Below, one piece after another: positions 40,794 to 51,266 of a stretch of 64,000 nucleotides of DNA; position 1 is the first letter of the stretch, and every line of letters begins with the position of its first letter. The stretch is taken from the NCBI RefSeq assembly GCF_024295805.1, contig NZ_JANCLX010000021.1, positions 1 through 64,000 of the forward strand, written 5' to 3'. Source of the stretch: Streptomyces cucumeris. Its GTDB lineage: Bacteria; Actinomycetota; Actinomycetes; Streptomycetales; Streptomycetaceae. The notes beneath the pieces were generated by a model, which had not been told where the DNA came from, ran no database searches, and was given only the letters and a program-made list of their open reading frames with translations. The translations under genes and the position numbers were made by a program.

Positions 40794-42746
40794 TCAGTCG
40801 TCGGGGATCTCCATCCGGCGGCCCTTGGGCAGTTGCTGTTCGAACCAGACCACCTTGCCGGTGCTCAGCCGAGTGGCGCCCCAGCGCTGGGCGAGCTGAT
40901 TGACCAGGAACAGCCCCCGGCCGCCCTCGTCGCCGGGCCGGGCGTGCAGCATCCGGGGCACGAAGGGTGAATCGTCGCCCACTTCGCAGCGGAGCACATC
41001 GGTGCGCAGCAACCGCAGCGACAGCGGACGGCTGGCGTAGCGCACGGCGTTGGTCACCACCTCGCTGACCATGAGTTCGGTGGGCTCCAGCAGGGATTCC
41101 AGCCGCCAGCGCTGGAGTGTTCTGCGGGTGAGCCTCCGGGCCCGGCCGGGGGTCTGCGCCTCGGGCTCCAGGAACCAGTACGCCACGTTGTACGACGGGA
41201 TCCCGTGGAAGCGGGCGGCCAGCAGGGCGATGTCGTCGTCGCGTTCGCTGCCGGGGCCGACCCCGCCGACCACCGCGTCGCACAGCAGCTCCAGCGGCGG
41301 TGGGGTGAGCACCAGGGCGGTGGCGTGCAGCCGGTCGCGCAGCAGCTCCACCCCGGTCCACACATCGGTGTCCCGGGACTCGACCAGTCCGTCGGTGTAG
41401 AGCAGCAGGGTGGCACCGGTGGGCGCGTACATCTCCACGGTCTCGAAGCCGACGCCGCCCACCCCGATGGGCGCGCCGGGCGGCACCCGCAGTACCTCAC
41501 CGCGGCCCTCGGGGTGCAGCAGCACCGGGGGCGGATGGCCCGCGTTGGCCACCTGGAGCCGGTGCGCGATGGGGTCGTAGATGGCGTAGAGACAGGTGGC
41601 CATGTGCTGGCTGCCCAGCCGTTCGGCCTGTTCGTCGAGGTGGTGCAGCACTTCGTCGGGGGTCAGGTCGAGTCCGGCGAGGGTCTGCACGGTGGTGCGC
41701 AGCTGGCCCATGATGGCGGCCGAGGTCATGGAGTGGCCCATCACATCGCCGATGACGAGCGCGACGCGGTTCCCGGGGAGCGGAATCGCGTCATACCAGT
41801 CGCCGCCGATCCGGGCTGTCTTCGAGGAGGGCAGATAGCGGCTGGCCAGCCGGACGCCCATGGGCTCGGGCAGTGAGGACGGGAGCATGGTGCGCTGGAG
41901 GGCGTCCGCGACGGACGCCTCACGTCCGTAGAGCACCGCCTTGTTCATGCCCAGGGCGGTGTGGGTGGCGAGCTGGGAGGCGACGAGGAGATCGTCCCCG
42001 GTGAAGGCCGGACGGTCGGCGTGGCGCACCAGCACGGCGGCGCCCAGCACATGGCGGCGGCCGCGCAGCGGGGCGATGATCAGCCGCCGGCCGGGCGGCA
42101 GGGTGCCGGGGCCGCCCGCGTCCGGGCCGAGCAGCTCGGCCGCGGCGGCGGCCACCGCGGGGTTGTCGCAGAAGGCGGGCCGTCCACCGTTCAGCAGGTC
42201 GGCGAGTCCACCACTGATCGTCCGGCGGGTGGCGTCGGGGGGTACGGGTCCGCTGGGGGGCAGTCCGGTGGCGGCCGTGATCACGCCGGGGGTGCCACAG
42301 GGCGCGGGGTCCGGATCGACCGCGCCGATCGGTCCCGTGGTGTGCGGGCGCAGTACCAGGGGGCCGGGGGAATCGTCGTCCCCGGCGGGCAGCGGGTCCC
42401 GCAGATGGATCACGGCCGCGTCGGCGAAGTCGGGGACGGCGGCCCGGCACAGCTCGCGCAGTGTCTCGTCGAGGTCCATCCCGCGGGCGATCTGCCGGGT
42501 CGCGGTGTCGAGGTAGCGCAGCCGGTCGGTCTGCGGCTCCGGCCCGTACGGGGTCTCGTCCCGGGTCCGCTCCGCGGGGGTCCCGGGCGGCGGGGTGCCC
42601 CGGCCGCGCTGGGGCGGTGGCTGCGGCGGCGGGCCGCCCGGTCCGGCGGCCGGGGGCTGCTGGCCGCGGCCCCGGAGCGCGGCCTTCCCCTGCGCCCGGC
42701 CGGTGAGGTGGTCCGGGCCTTCGGGGGGAGGGGGGTGCGCGATCAC
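40794..42746 (-). CDS. GAF-SpoIIE-HATPase phosphatase
   Basis: 650 residues: a low-complexity Pro/Gly/Arg-rich N-terminus (~1-65), a GAF domain (~75-265), a SpoIIE-type phosphatase (~275-480; RIGGDWYDAI, VIGDVMGHSM, NAGHPPPVLL, LYTDGLVESRD, DDDIALLAAR) and an RsbW-like HATPase (LMVSEVVTNAVRYA, DEGGRGLFLVNQLA). It is likely a partner-switching regulator of alternative sigma factors. GTG 42746 lies 49 bases downstream of the methyltransferase stop; no strong ribosome site is visible, so the start is uncertain. Confidence 0.88.
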   Translation of the reverse strand: MIAHPPPPEGPDHLTGRAQGKAALRGRGQQPPAAGPGGPPPQPPPQRGRGTPPPGTPAERTRDETPYGPEPQTDRLRYLDTATRQIARGMDLDETLRELCRAAVPDFADAAVIHLRDPLPAGDDDSPGPLVLRPHTTGPIGAVDPDPAPCGTPGVITAATGLPPSGPVPPDATRRTISGGLADLLNGGRPAFCDNPAVAAAAAELLGPDAGGPGTLPPGRRLIIAPLRGRRHVLGAAVLVRHADRPAFTGDDLLVASQLATHTALGMNKAVLYGREASVADALQRTMLPSSLPEPMGVRLASRYLPSSKTARIGGDWYDAIPLPGNRVALVIGDVMGHSMTSAAIMGQLRTTVQTLAGLDLTPDEVLHHLDEQAERLGSQHMATCLYAIYDPIAHRLQVANAGHPPPVLLHPEGRGEVLRVPPGAPIGVGGVGFETVEMYAPTGATLLLYTDGLVESRDTDVWTGVELLRDRLHATALVLTPPPLELLCDAVVGGVGPGSERDDDIALLAARFHGIPSYNVAYWFLEPEAQTPGRARRLTRRTLQRWRLESLLEPTELMVSEVVTNAVRYASRPLSLRLLRTDVLRCEVGDDSPFVPRMLHARPGDEGGRGLFLVNQLAQRWGATRLSTGKVVWFEQQLPKGRRMEIPDD

Positions 42747-42795
42747 ACGAGTCGTTTCCGTCCGGTGGGGGCCACGCCGGGGCGGCCGAGCGGTG

Positions 42796-43515
42796 TCAGC
42801 CGCCGCGTCTGCAGTGGAGGAAGAGCTGCTCCTCGGGGGGTACGTCCGAGGTCGCCGGGGCGTAGCTGTAGGAGGTCTCCGCGAGGATCTCGAAACCGGC
42901 GGTCTCGATGACCCGGCGCAGGTCCTCCCGCAGATAGCCGGAGACACGGATGGTGTGGTGGAGGAACGGGATGGCGTAGTCGTCCACATCGGCCTCCACC
43001 ATCGACAGGGCGAACAGGCCGCCGGGGACCAGCAGCCGGCGGATGGTGCCGAGCGCGTGCGGGATCTCCGCCCGCGGCAGCATGAGCAGGGAGAAGAAGG
43101 CGGCGACCGCGTCGAAACGGCCGAGGTCATGGGGGCCGCCGGGGCGCAGATCGGCCAGGTCCAGCCGGTGGAACTCGGCACCGGGGACGTACTCCCTGGC
43201 CAGCCGCACCATTCCGGCGGACAGATCGACGCCGACGACGCGCAGCCCCGCGTCGGTCAGCTGGCGCGCGGTCGGCAGCCCGGTGCCGCAGCCCAGGTCC
43301 AGCACCCGGGATCCGGCCGGGAGCTTTCCGATCAGCCACTCACCGGCGGCGAGCTGCCCGTCCTTGTGCGGGAACGCCTCGTCGTAGCGGGCGCCTATGG
43401 CATCGAATGCCTCGGCCTGACCCGTGCGGTCGAGCCGTATGTCGTCGTAGCCGGTCTCACTGGTCCCGTTGCTCACGCGTACATCCTTGAGGTACTCGGT
43501 ACCCAATATTTTCAT
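42796..43515 (-). CDS. Class I SAM-dependent methyltransferase
   Basis: A 239-residue methyltransferase with motif I VLDLGCGTGLPTARQL, motif II VVGVDLSAGMVRLA and a post-motif region FDAVAAFFSLLMLPRAEIPHAL, then LLVPGGLFALSMVEAD. The family contains many small-molecule methyltransferases; the substrate is not indicated. ATG 43515 follows GGGAG by five bases. It runs in the same direction as the phosphatase downstream, 49 bases apart. Confidence 0.85.
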   Translation of the reverse strand: MKILGTEYLKDVRVSNGTSETGYDDIRLDRTGQAEAFDAIGARYDEAFPHKDGQLAAGEWLIGKLPAGSRVLDLGCGTGLPTARQLTDAGLRVVGVDLSAGMVRLAREYVPGAEFHRLDLADLRPGGPHDLGRFDAVAAFFSLLMLPRAEIPHALGTIRRLLVPGGLFALSMVEADVDDYAIPFLHHTIRVSGYLREDLRRVIETAGFEILAETSYSYAPATSDVPPEEQLFLHCRRGG

Positions 43516-43593
43516 AATGCTCCCGTTTTGCGCTACGACCCCTTCGCGGCGAACCACGGGCCGGATCGTGCGGGCACGGGCCGTATGCGCAGG

Positions 43594-45480
<1,887 letters not shown>

Positions 45481-45510
45481 CTCGGCCCTCCTCCCGATCT
45501 GCCTCCCAGT

Positions 45511-45524
45511 ATCCCAAAAGGGAT
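45511..45524. promoter_or_regulatory. Inverted repeat in the dnaK2 leader
   Basis: ATCCCAAAAGGGAT, a perfect 5+5 inverted repeat around AAAA, lies 30-44 bases upstream of the dnaK2 start codon. It could be an operator or a small leader hairpin. It does not resemble HAIR or CIRCE elements. Confidence 0.35.
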
Positions 45525-45575
45525 GTATCAGGCTTGATCCATGGGCCGGGCCACCGGCGCCTGCCCCGGGCCGCG

Positions 45576-45610
45576 GATGCATCGGTGGCGCCAGATGCAC
45601 CGGTGGCGCC
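45576..45610. repeat. 17 bp tandem direct repeat between dnaK2 and sthA
   Basis: GATGCATCGGTGGCGCC (45576-45592) is followed by GATGCACCGGTGGCGCC (45594-45610), 16 of 17 bases identical with an 18-base period. Only two copies exist. It lies between the transhydrogenase stop and the dnaK2 promoter side. Confidence 0.6.
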
Positions 45611-45636
45611 GCCCCGGCGGACGGCGCGGGCGCGGT

Positions 45637-47040
45637 TCACTCCCGCAGGTGCTCGATCTCCCGTATCCGGTTGGTCGCGTCCAGGGCGGCCACCTTGTAG
45701 GACTCGGCGAACGTCGGGTAGTTGAACACCGCGTCCACCAGATAGTCGACCGTGCCGCCGCACCCCATGACCGCCTGGCCGATGTGGATCAGCTCGGTGG
45801 CACCGGTCCCGAAGCAGTGCACGCCGAGCAGCCGCCGGTCCTCCGGGGACACCAGCAGTTTCAGCATCCCGCTGGAGTCACCGACGATCTGGCCCCGGGC
45901 GAGTTCGCGGTAGCGCGACACCCCGGCCTCGAACGGCACCCGCGCCTCGGTCAGCTGGTCCTCGGTCCGGCCGATGAAGCTGATCTCCGGAATGGTGTAG
46001 ATCCCGATGGGCTGGAGGTCATGGATCGGGTTCACCGGCTCGTCGCATGCGTGGTACGCCGCGCTCCTGCCCTGTTCCATCGAGGTGGCGGCGAGCGCCG
46101 GGAAGCCGATGACATCGCCCACGGCGTAGATATGCGGGACGGTCGTGCGGTAGTGCTCGTCCACCGCGATCCGGCCGCGCCGGTCGGCCGCCAGCCCGGC
46201 CCGCTCCAGATCGAGCCCGTCGGTGAGGCCCTGGCGGCCCGCGGAGTACATCACCGCCTCGGTGGGGATCTTCTTCCCGCTCTCCAGCACGGTCAGCGCG
46301 CCGCGCGGATGCCGCTCGACGGCGGCGACCGTCTCGCCGAAGCGGAAGGTGACCGCCAGGTCGCGCAGCCGGTACTTCAGCGCCTCGACGATCTCGACAT
46401 CACAGAAGTCCAGCATGCCGTCGCGCTGCTCGACCACGGTGACCTTGCTGCCCAGGGCCGCGAACATCGAGGCGTACTCGATGCCGATCACCCCGGCCCC
46501 CACGATCACCATCGAGCGCGGCACCCGCTCCATGTTCAGGACGCTGTCCGAGTCCATGATGGTCCGCTCGTCGAACTCCACGCTCGACGGACGGGCCGGG
46601 CGGGTCCCGGTGGCGATGACGATATGACGTGCCGTCAACAGCTGCTCCCGGCCCTCCGGATCGACCACGGCCACGGTGTGGTCGTCCACGAACCGTCCGG
46701 TGCCGGAGAACAGCGACACGCGGTTGCGGGTGAGCTGGCTGCGGACGACCTCCACCTCACGACCCACCACATGGCGGGTGCGGGCCGTCAGATCCGCGAC
46801 GGTGATCTCTTCCTTGAGCCGGTAGCTCTGGCCGTACAGATCCCGCTGGGTGAGCCCGGTGAGATAGAGCACCGCCTCACGCAGGGTCTTGGAGGGCACG
46901 GTCCCGGTGTGCAGGGAGACCCCGCCCACCATGTCGGGACGGTCGACGACGGCCACCCGGCGACCGAGCTTGGCTGCCGCGATGGCGGCTTTCTGTCCGC
47001 CGGGGCCGGACCCGATCACGAGCATGTCAAAGTCGGTCAC
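45637..47040 (-). CDS. sthA: Soluble Si-specific pyridine nucleotide transhydrogenase
   Basis: A 467-residue flavoprotein disulfide-reductase-fold enzyme: FAD motif MLVIGSGPGGQKAAIAAAKLG, the region GGVSLHTGTVPSKTLREAV where redox-active cysteines of lipoamide dehydrogenases are absent, NAD(P) motif VIVGAGVIGIEYASMFAALG, IYAVGDVIGFPALAATSMEQGR and the C-terminal dimerisation domain. Loss of the CxxxxC pair with VPSK retained is typical of SthA, which moves reducing equivalents between NADPH and NAD+. GTG 47040 has no Shine-Dalgarno sequence upstream, suggesting leaderless translation. Confidence 0.9.
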   Translation of the reverse strand: MTDFDMLVIGSGPGGQKAAIAAAKLGRRVAVVDRPDMVGGVSLHTGTVPSKTLREAVLYLTGLTQRDLYGQSYRLKEEITVADLTARTRHVVGREVEVVRSQLTRNRVSLFSGTGRFVDDHTVAVVDPEGREQLLTARHIVIATGTRPARPSSVEFDERTIMDSDSVLNMERVPRSMVIVGAGVIGIEYASMFAALGSKVTVVEQRDGMLDFCDVEIVEALKYRLRDLAVTFRFGETVAAVERHPRGALTVLESGKKIPTEAVMYSAGRQGLTDGLDLERAGLAADRRGRIAVDEHYRTTVPHIYAVGDVIGFPALAATSMEQGRSAAYHACDEPVNPIHDLQPIGIYTIPEISFIGRTEDQLTEARVPFEAGVSRYRELARGQIVGDSSGMLKLLVSPEDRRLLGVHCFGTGATELIHIGQAVMGCGGTVDYLVDAVFNYPTFAESYKVAALDATNRIREIEHLRE

Positions 47041-47643
47041 GGAAAGGAGTCTGACACCGGGAGCAGCGGCCCGGAAGAGCAACCGTCACCCAACCTCACG
47101 GGGCCCCCGCGGGACCGGCGCGCCGATCGAGCCACGCACCAACGCCGCCCGGCGGCCGGACCGTTGAGCACGGCCCGGCGCCGCCCCGGCCGCCGGGGCC
47201 TCACCACCCCGGCCCCACTCCGCCGCACCCCGGGCAGGCGGCGTGGCGGGTCTGCTGGCGGTTTGCGCGCGACCGGACGCCGGCACACGGATCGAGCCGG
47301 GCCGCCGGAGGGGTCGGCCGGATCGGCGTGCGCGCCCCTCGGGCGGGGCCACCCGCCGGGATCCCGGCGGCCCGGATGCGGTCGTCCACCGTCGTGAACC
47401 GCCCGGTGTTCGCGAGCACCCCCGCCCGCGCAGGCGGGGTGCGCGGGACGGCCCGCCGCCACACCACCGGCCCCGCGCCCGGTTCCAGCGCCGCCCCCTG
47501 CGAAGGCGCCTGCCGCCCCACCAGGTGGTCAACGCCGGCGCGGCCAGAATCGGCCGTCGGCCGGCCGACGCGGCGACGGAATCCGGGCCCCGCCCGGTTC
47601 CGGCGCGCCCCCTCCGAAGACGCCCACCGCCCCCGCCACGCGG
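47041..47643. other. 603-base gene-free region with a degenerate duplication of the DUF1275 gene end
   Basis: No supported gene. Copy A (47469-47560) and copy B (47586-47675) are imperfect direct repeats; B includes the last codons and stop of the DUF1275 gene. In the same reading direction copy A would end DGRFWPRRR-stop, matching the real DGRLWPHQR-stop. The 3' end of the gene thus seems to have been duplicated and left to decay. The rest is very GC-rich with no clear promoter. Confidence 0.55.
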
Positions 47644-48378
47644 TCAGCGCTGGTGCGGCCAGAGCCGGCCGTCGGCGTCCCTGGCCAGTGGGGTGAGCGA
47701 GGCCAGCAGGACCAGGGCGACCAGTACGGTCGGCAGGGCGGGCGCCGCGCGGGCCGCGTTGGTGACCAGCAGACCGCCACAGGCCGCTCCGGCCACCAGC
47801 GCCACCAGCAGGGACAGGTCCGCCCAGCGCACCCGGCCGCTGCGGGCCACCTCGACCAGCAGTCCGGTCAGGATGCCGGTGAGATACGTGGTGGAGAACC
47901 CCGGCGGGCAGATCGCGCGCACCAGCCCGCTCTGGCCGCCCATGGCCAGCGCGGCCACGGCGAGCAGCGCAAGCTGACAGCCGCCGGAGGGATGGCCCCC
48001 GGCGGCCCCCCAGACCGCCCACAGCGCACCGAGGGCGAGGAGCTCACCCGCCAGGGCCCAGCGGGCCCGCCGGGCCGTACCGCGGCCCCGGATGATCCGC
48101 CCGCTCATCAGCGCACCGATGACATAGCCGCACAGCGCCACCGCGGCGTCCCGGGCGAGGGTCGCGTCATGGGCACCGGTCGACAGGCCGAGCAGGGAGA
48201 GATTGGCGGTCATGACGCTGGTGAAGACACCGCCCAGGGCCAGAAAGCTGATCGCGTCCATGGCGCCGGTGGCCACCGTCAACGCCACGGCGGCGGTCAT
48301 CCCGCCCGGCCCGCGGACTCCGCGCGGGCCACCCGGCCGCCCGCGCGGGGCCGTAGCCCCCTCGGTCGCGTCTGCCAT
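47644..48378 (-). CDS. YoaK/DUF1275-family membrane protein
   Basis: A 244-residue protein with about six membrane helices, fitting the DUF1275/YoaK family: ATGAMDAISFLALGGVFTSVMTANLSLLGL near the start, then GYVIGALMSGRI, LAMGGQSGLVR and TYLTGILTGLLVE. The function of the family is unknown. ATG 48378 follows GGAGGAG by five bases; a GTG at 48384 is too close to that site. It is divergent from the nic gene set. A decayed copy of its 3' end lies just downstream. Confidence 0.82.
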   Translation of the reverse strand: MADATEGATAPRGRPGGPRGVRGPGGMTAAVALTVATGAMDAISFLALGGVFTSVMTANLSLLGLSTGAHDATLARDAAVALCGYVIGALMSGRIIRGRGTARRARWALAGELLALGALWAVWGAAGGHPSGGCQLALLAVAALAMGGQSGLVRAICPPGFSTTYLTGILTGLLVEVARSGRVRWADLSLLVALVAGAACGGLLVTNAARAAPALPTVLVALVLLASLTPLARDADGRLWPHQR

Positions 48379-48816
48379 CGGCACTCCTCCGGCCGCCCCG
48401 CGGGTGCCCCCGCCCCCGATCGGGAAACAGCGGACGGGAAACAGCGGAAGACACGCCTCCGCACATCCCCGGGACGACCTCGGAAAACGCCCCGAAGCTG
48501 ATGGCTCCTCAGGAAATAACGGCCCCGAGTCCGGGTACGACCCCTTGCCAAACCGAGATCGTACGTGTTCGGATTATCTCCATCGGGCCCCTAGCGCCCC
48601 TGCGAAACCGCTGCTCAGACCCGGTCCCACGGGTCGAGACCGGTCTGTCCGGTCGATGTGTCGGTGTGCTGATATATCGACTTGCCGCCTCTGCCCGTCC
48701 TCCGTCGTTTCCCGGAATCCTCCCCTCGCGTCCCCGCGGCCCACGTCCCCCGCACCGACCGGGACGGCCGCCCTGGGCGCTGTCTGGTACCACCCATCAG
48801 TCCTTGGAGGGACCCC
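48379..48816. promoter_or_regulatory. Promoter region of the nicotinate-degradation gene set
   Basis: These 438 bases separate the divergent DUF1275 and nicX-like genes and are the only long gap ahead of the ~12 kb co-directional block, so they should carry its main promoter. A palindrome GATATATC (48671-48678) lies within a larger TCGAT (48653-48657)/ATCGA (48676-48680) inverted pair, a plausible operator for the MarR protein encoded at 58774. A strong GGAGG precedes the first gene. No proven promoter hexamers were identified. Confidence 0.4.
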
Positions 48817-49848
48817 GTGTTCGATCTTTCCTCCGTCGACCTCCTCGACGCCTTCACCCGTGAGCTGGAGCTGTGCAAGCTCCGCGAAGGGGAGCATGTG
48901 GTCGTCCTCGCGGAACCCGCCAGCCGCGGCGACTACGTCGCGGCCGCCTTCGGCGCCGCGAAGGCGTGCGGCGCCCATGTCATCGCCGCCACGGTCCCCG
49001 GCGGCAGTCCCGCCCCCATGCCCAGCACCCACACCGGCGCCGGGCCCGGACTGACCTCCGTGCTCACCGACACCACCGCCCAGGACCTGCTGAAATCGGC
49101 CGACCTGGTGGTCGACCTCACCCAGGAGGGCTTTATCCACGCCCCCGTCCAGCAGGAGATCCTCCGGGCCGGCACCCGCATCATCTTCGTCTGTGACGCC
49201 CCCGACGTACTCATCCGCAATCTGCCCCGCCCGAAGGACAAGGACGAGGTACTGGAGGGGGTCGGACTGCTGAAGCGGTCGGAGATCATGCGGGTCACCT
49301 CCGCCGCGGGCACCGATCTGACCGTCCGGCTCAGCGGCGCCAAGCCCGAGTTCCAGTGCGGCTTCGCCGACGATCCGGGCCGCTGGGACCACTGGCCCAG
49401 CACCATGGTGCTCTGCTGGCCGGAGATCTCCGACGGGGAGCTCGTACTGGCCCCCGGCGACATCCTGCTGCCGTTCAAGGAGTACGTCCGGGACCCGGTC
49501 ACCCTCCGGATCGAGGGCGGGCACATCGAGAAAGTGTCCGGCGGTGCCGAGGCGGATCTGCTCAACACCTTCTTCGACGACGCCCGGGACCAGTGGGCGC
49601 GCAGCCTCTCGCACATGGGCTGGGGACTGATGCGCACCGCCGACTGGTTCGCCACCGCCATGTACGGCAAGGGCGATCTGATGGGCATGGACGCACGGGC
49701 CTTCGCGGGCAACTTCCTGTGGTCCACCGGTCCGCATCCGGTGCTGGGCCGTGAGTCCTACGCCCATCTGGACATCGCCATGCGCGGCTGCACCGTCTCC
49801 GTCGACGGCACCGACGTCGTGGTGGACGGCGTCCTCCAGGACCGCTGA
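48817..49848 (+). CDS. nicX: 2,5-dihydroxypyridine 5,6-dioxygenase-like enzyme
   Basis: A 343-residue protein of the M29 aminopeptidase-like fold used by NicX, the non-haem Fe(II) enzyme that opens 2,5-dihydroxypyridine to N-formylmaleamate. Supporting residues are GRWDHWPS (His192) and the C-terminal SYAHLDIAMRG with His317 and Asp319, the HxD iron-ligand pair; the length is close to the ~350 residues of NicX. Generic annotation as leucyl aminopeptidase is likely misleading, since every neighbouring gene fits nicotinate breakdown. GTG 48817 has TTGGAGG six bases upstream. It is the first gene of the block. Confidence 0.85.
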   Translation: MFDLSSVDLLDAFTRELELCKLREGEHVVVLAEPASRGDYVAAAFGAAKACGAHVIAATVPGGSPAPMPSTHTGAGPGLTSVLTDTTAQDLLKSADLVVDLTQEGFIHAPVQQEILRAGTRIIFVCDAPDVLIRNLPRPKDKDEVLEGVGLLKRSEIMRVTSAAGTDLTVRLSGAKPEFQCGFADDPGRWDHWPSTMVLCWPEISDGELVLAPGDILLPFKEYVRDPVTLRIEGGHIEKVSGGAEADLLNTFFDDARDQWARSLSHMGWGLMRTADWFATAMYGKGDLMGMDARAFAGNFLWSTGPHPVLGRESYAHLDIAMRGCTVSVDGTDVVVDGVLQDR

Positions 49849-49912
49849 CCCGCACCTACGCATCGCACCGCGGCCGTGGCCGAACGGACCGCATTCGGAA
49901 GCTGGAGGAGAA

Positions 49913-51184
49913 GTGGCGTCCACTCAGTCGTACGAAGTCACCATCGTGGGCGGCGGGCTCGGCGGGCTGACCGCGGCGCTCGCGCTGCGCCACCGCGGAC
50001 TGCGGGTCACCGTACTGGAACAGGCGCCCGAGCTCGGCGAGGTCGGCGCGGGCATCCAGACCGCGCCCAACGCCAGCAGGATCCTGCTGGGCCTGGGTCT
50101 GCGACGCCAGTTGGAGGCCATCCACACCGAACCCCTGGACCAGGTGCGGCGGCGGTGGAAGGACGGCAGCGTCATCGGGCTGACCTCCCTGGGCGAGCGC
50201 TGCACCAGCGCGTTCAACGCCCCCTACTGGCACTACCACCGGGCCGATCTGCACCGGGTCATCATGGACGCCTGTGTGGACCCCGCGGGCCCCGGCCCGG
50301 TGGTGGCGCTGCACACCGACAGCAAGGTGTCCGGGCTGGACACCACCGAGCCGCGCCGGCCGGTGGCCGTCACCGAGGACGGACGGCGGTTCGCCTCGGA
50401 CGTGGTGATCGGCGCGGACGGGGTACGGTCCCGGGTGCGCGATCTGATGGGGGCGCCGGACACCCTGGTGTTCTCCGGCGAGATGGCCTTCCGCACCCTG
50501 ATCCCGGGCGAGCTGATCGCCGCCGATCCGGCGACCCGCTGGCTGGTGGACCGCTTCCAGAGCACCATCTGGTACGGCCCGGACCGCCATCTGGTGCACT
50601 ACATGATCCGCGGTGGCGAACACCTCAACGTCGTGGCGTGCGTGCCGTGCACCGAGGAGGTGGCCCGTCGCTGGACGGCGGTCTCCTCCGCCCGGGAGCT
50701 GGTGGACGCCTTCCCCGGCTGGGACGACCGGGTCCCGGCGATGCTGTCGAAGGCCAAGGACGACGTCACCTGCTTCGCCCTGTACTACCGCCGCCGGGAC
50801 CCGGTGTGGACCGACGGCCGGGTGGCCCTGCTCGGAGACGCCTGCCACGCCATGCTCCCCTACCAGGCCCAGGGCGCCTCGCAGGCGATGGAGGACGCGG
50901 CGGTCCTGGCCGAGGAACTGGGCGCGGTCACCGCCGACGGCGCCACCGGGGCGCTGCGCCGCTACGCCGACCGGCGGGCCAAGCACGCCGGGATGGTCCA
51001 GGAGGCATCCCTGCGCAACAAGACCCTCTACCACCTCCCCGACGGGCCGGAGCAGCGGGCCCGGGACGCGAAGCTGCGCCGCCGCTTCGACGGGGAGTCC
51101 GACCTCTCCTACGACTGGCTGTGGGGCGGCACCCCGCTCAACGACCCCGATCTGGGGGCCTTCGGCTACCAGTTCGCCCGCTGA
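49913..51184 (+). CDS. nicC: FAD monooxygenase, 6-hydroxynicotinate 3-monooxygenase-like
   Basis: A 423-residue group A flavin monooxygenase: GGGLGGLTAALALRHRGLRV for FAD, DVVIGADGVRSRVRD (DG motif) and VALLGDACHAMLPYQAQGAS (GD motif). The first helix-strand region GEVGAGIQTAPNASRILLGLGL and HYHRADLH are as in NicC/salicylate-hydroxylase-like enzymes. In context it would decarboxylate and hydroxylate 6-hydroxynicotinate to 2,5-dihydroxypyridine, the substrate of the preceding gene product. GTG 49913 directly follows GGAGGAGAA. Confidence 0.82.
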   Translation: MASTQSYEVTIVGGGLGGLTAALALRHRGLRVTVLEQAPELGEVGAGIQTAPNASRILLGLGLRRQLEAIHTEPLDQVRRRWKDGSVIGLTSLGERCTSAFNAPYWHYHRADLHRVIMDACVDPAGPGPVVALHTDSKVSGLDTTEPRRPVAVTEDGRRFASDVVIGADGVRSRVRDLMGAPDTLVFSGEMAFRTLIPGELIAADPATRWLVDRFQSTIWYGPDRHLVHYMIRGGEHLNVVACVPCTEEVARRWTAVSSARELVDAFPGWDDRVPAMLSKAKDDVTCFALYYRRRDPVWTDGRVALLGDACHAMLPYQAQGASQAMEDAAVLAEELGAVTADGATGALRRYADRRAKHAGMVQEASLRNKTLYHLPDGPEQRARDAKLRRRFDGESDLSYDWLWGGTPLNDPDLGAFGYQFAR

Positions 51185-51266
51185 CCCGGCCCACCGGGGC
51201 CCGCGTCCGGATCACGTCCGCCATGGTGCGGCACGTGCTCAACACGAACAACACCATGGAGCGCAC

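Noticed and set aside
45481..45540. HspR HAIR element upstream of dnaK2.
   Set aside because: No CTTGAGT-N7-ACTCAAG match; only a GGCTTGATCC fragment and an unrelated short inverted repeat.
45576..45610. CRISPR-like repeats.
   Set aside because: Only two tandem 17-base units with a one-base gap; no spacers and no cas genes anywhere in the window.
48817..49848. Annotation of the first nic gene as a leucyl (M29) aminopeptidase.
   Set aside because: The fold is shared, but the HxD pair near 317-319 and the surrounding pathway genes fit NicX dioxygenase much better.
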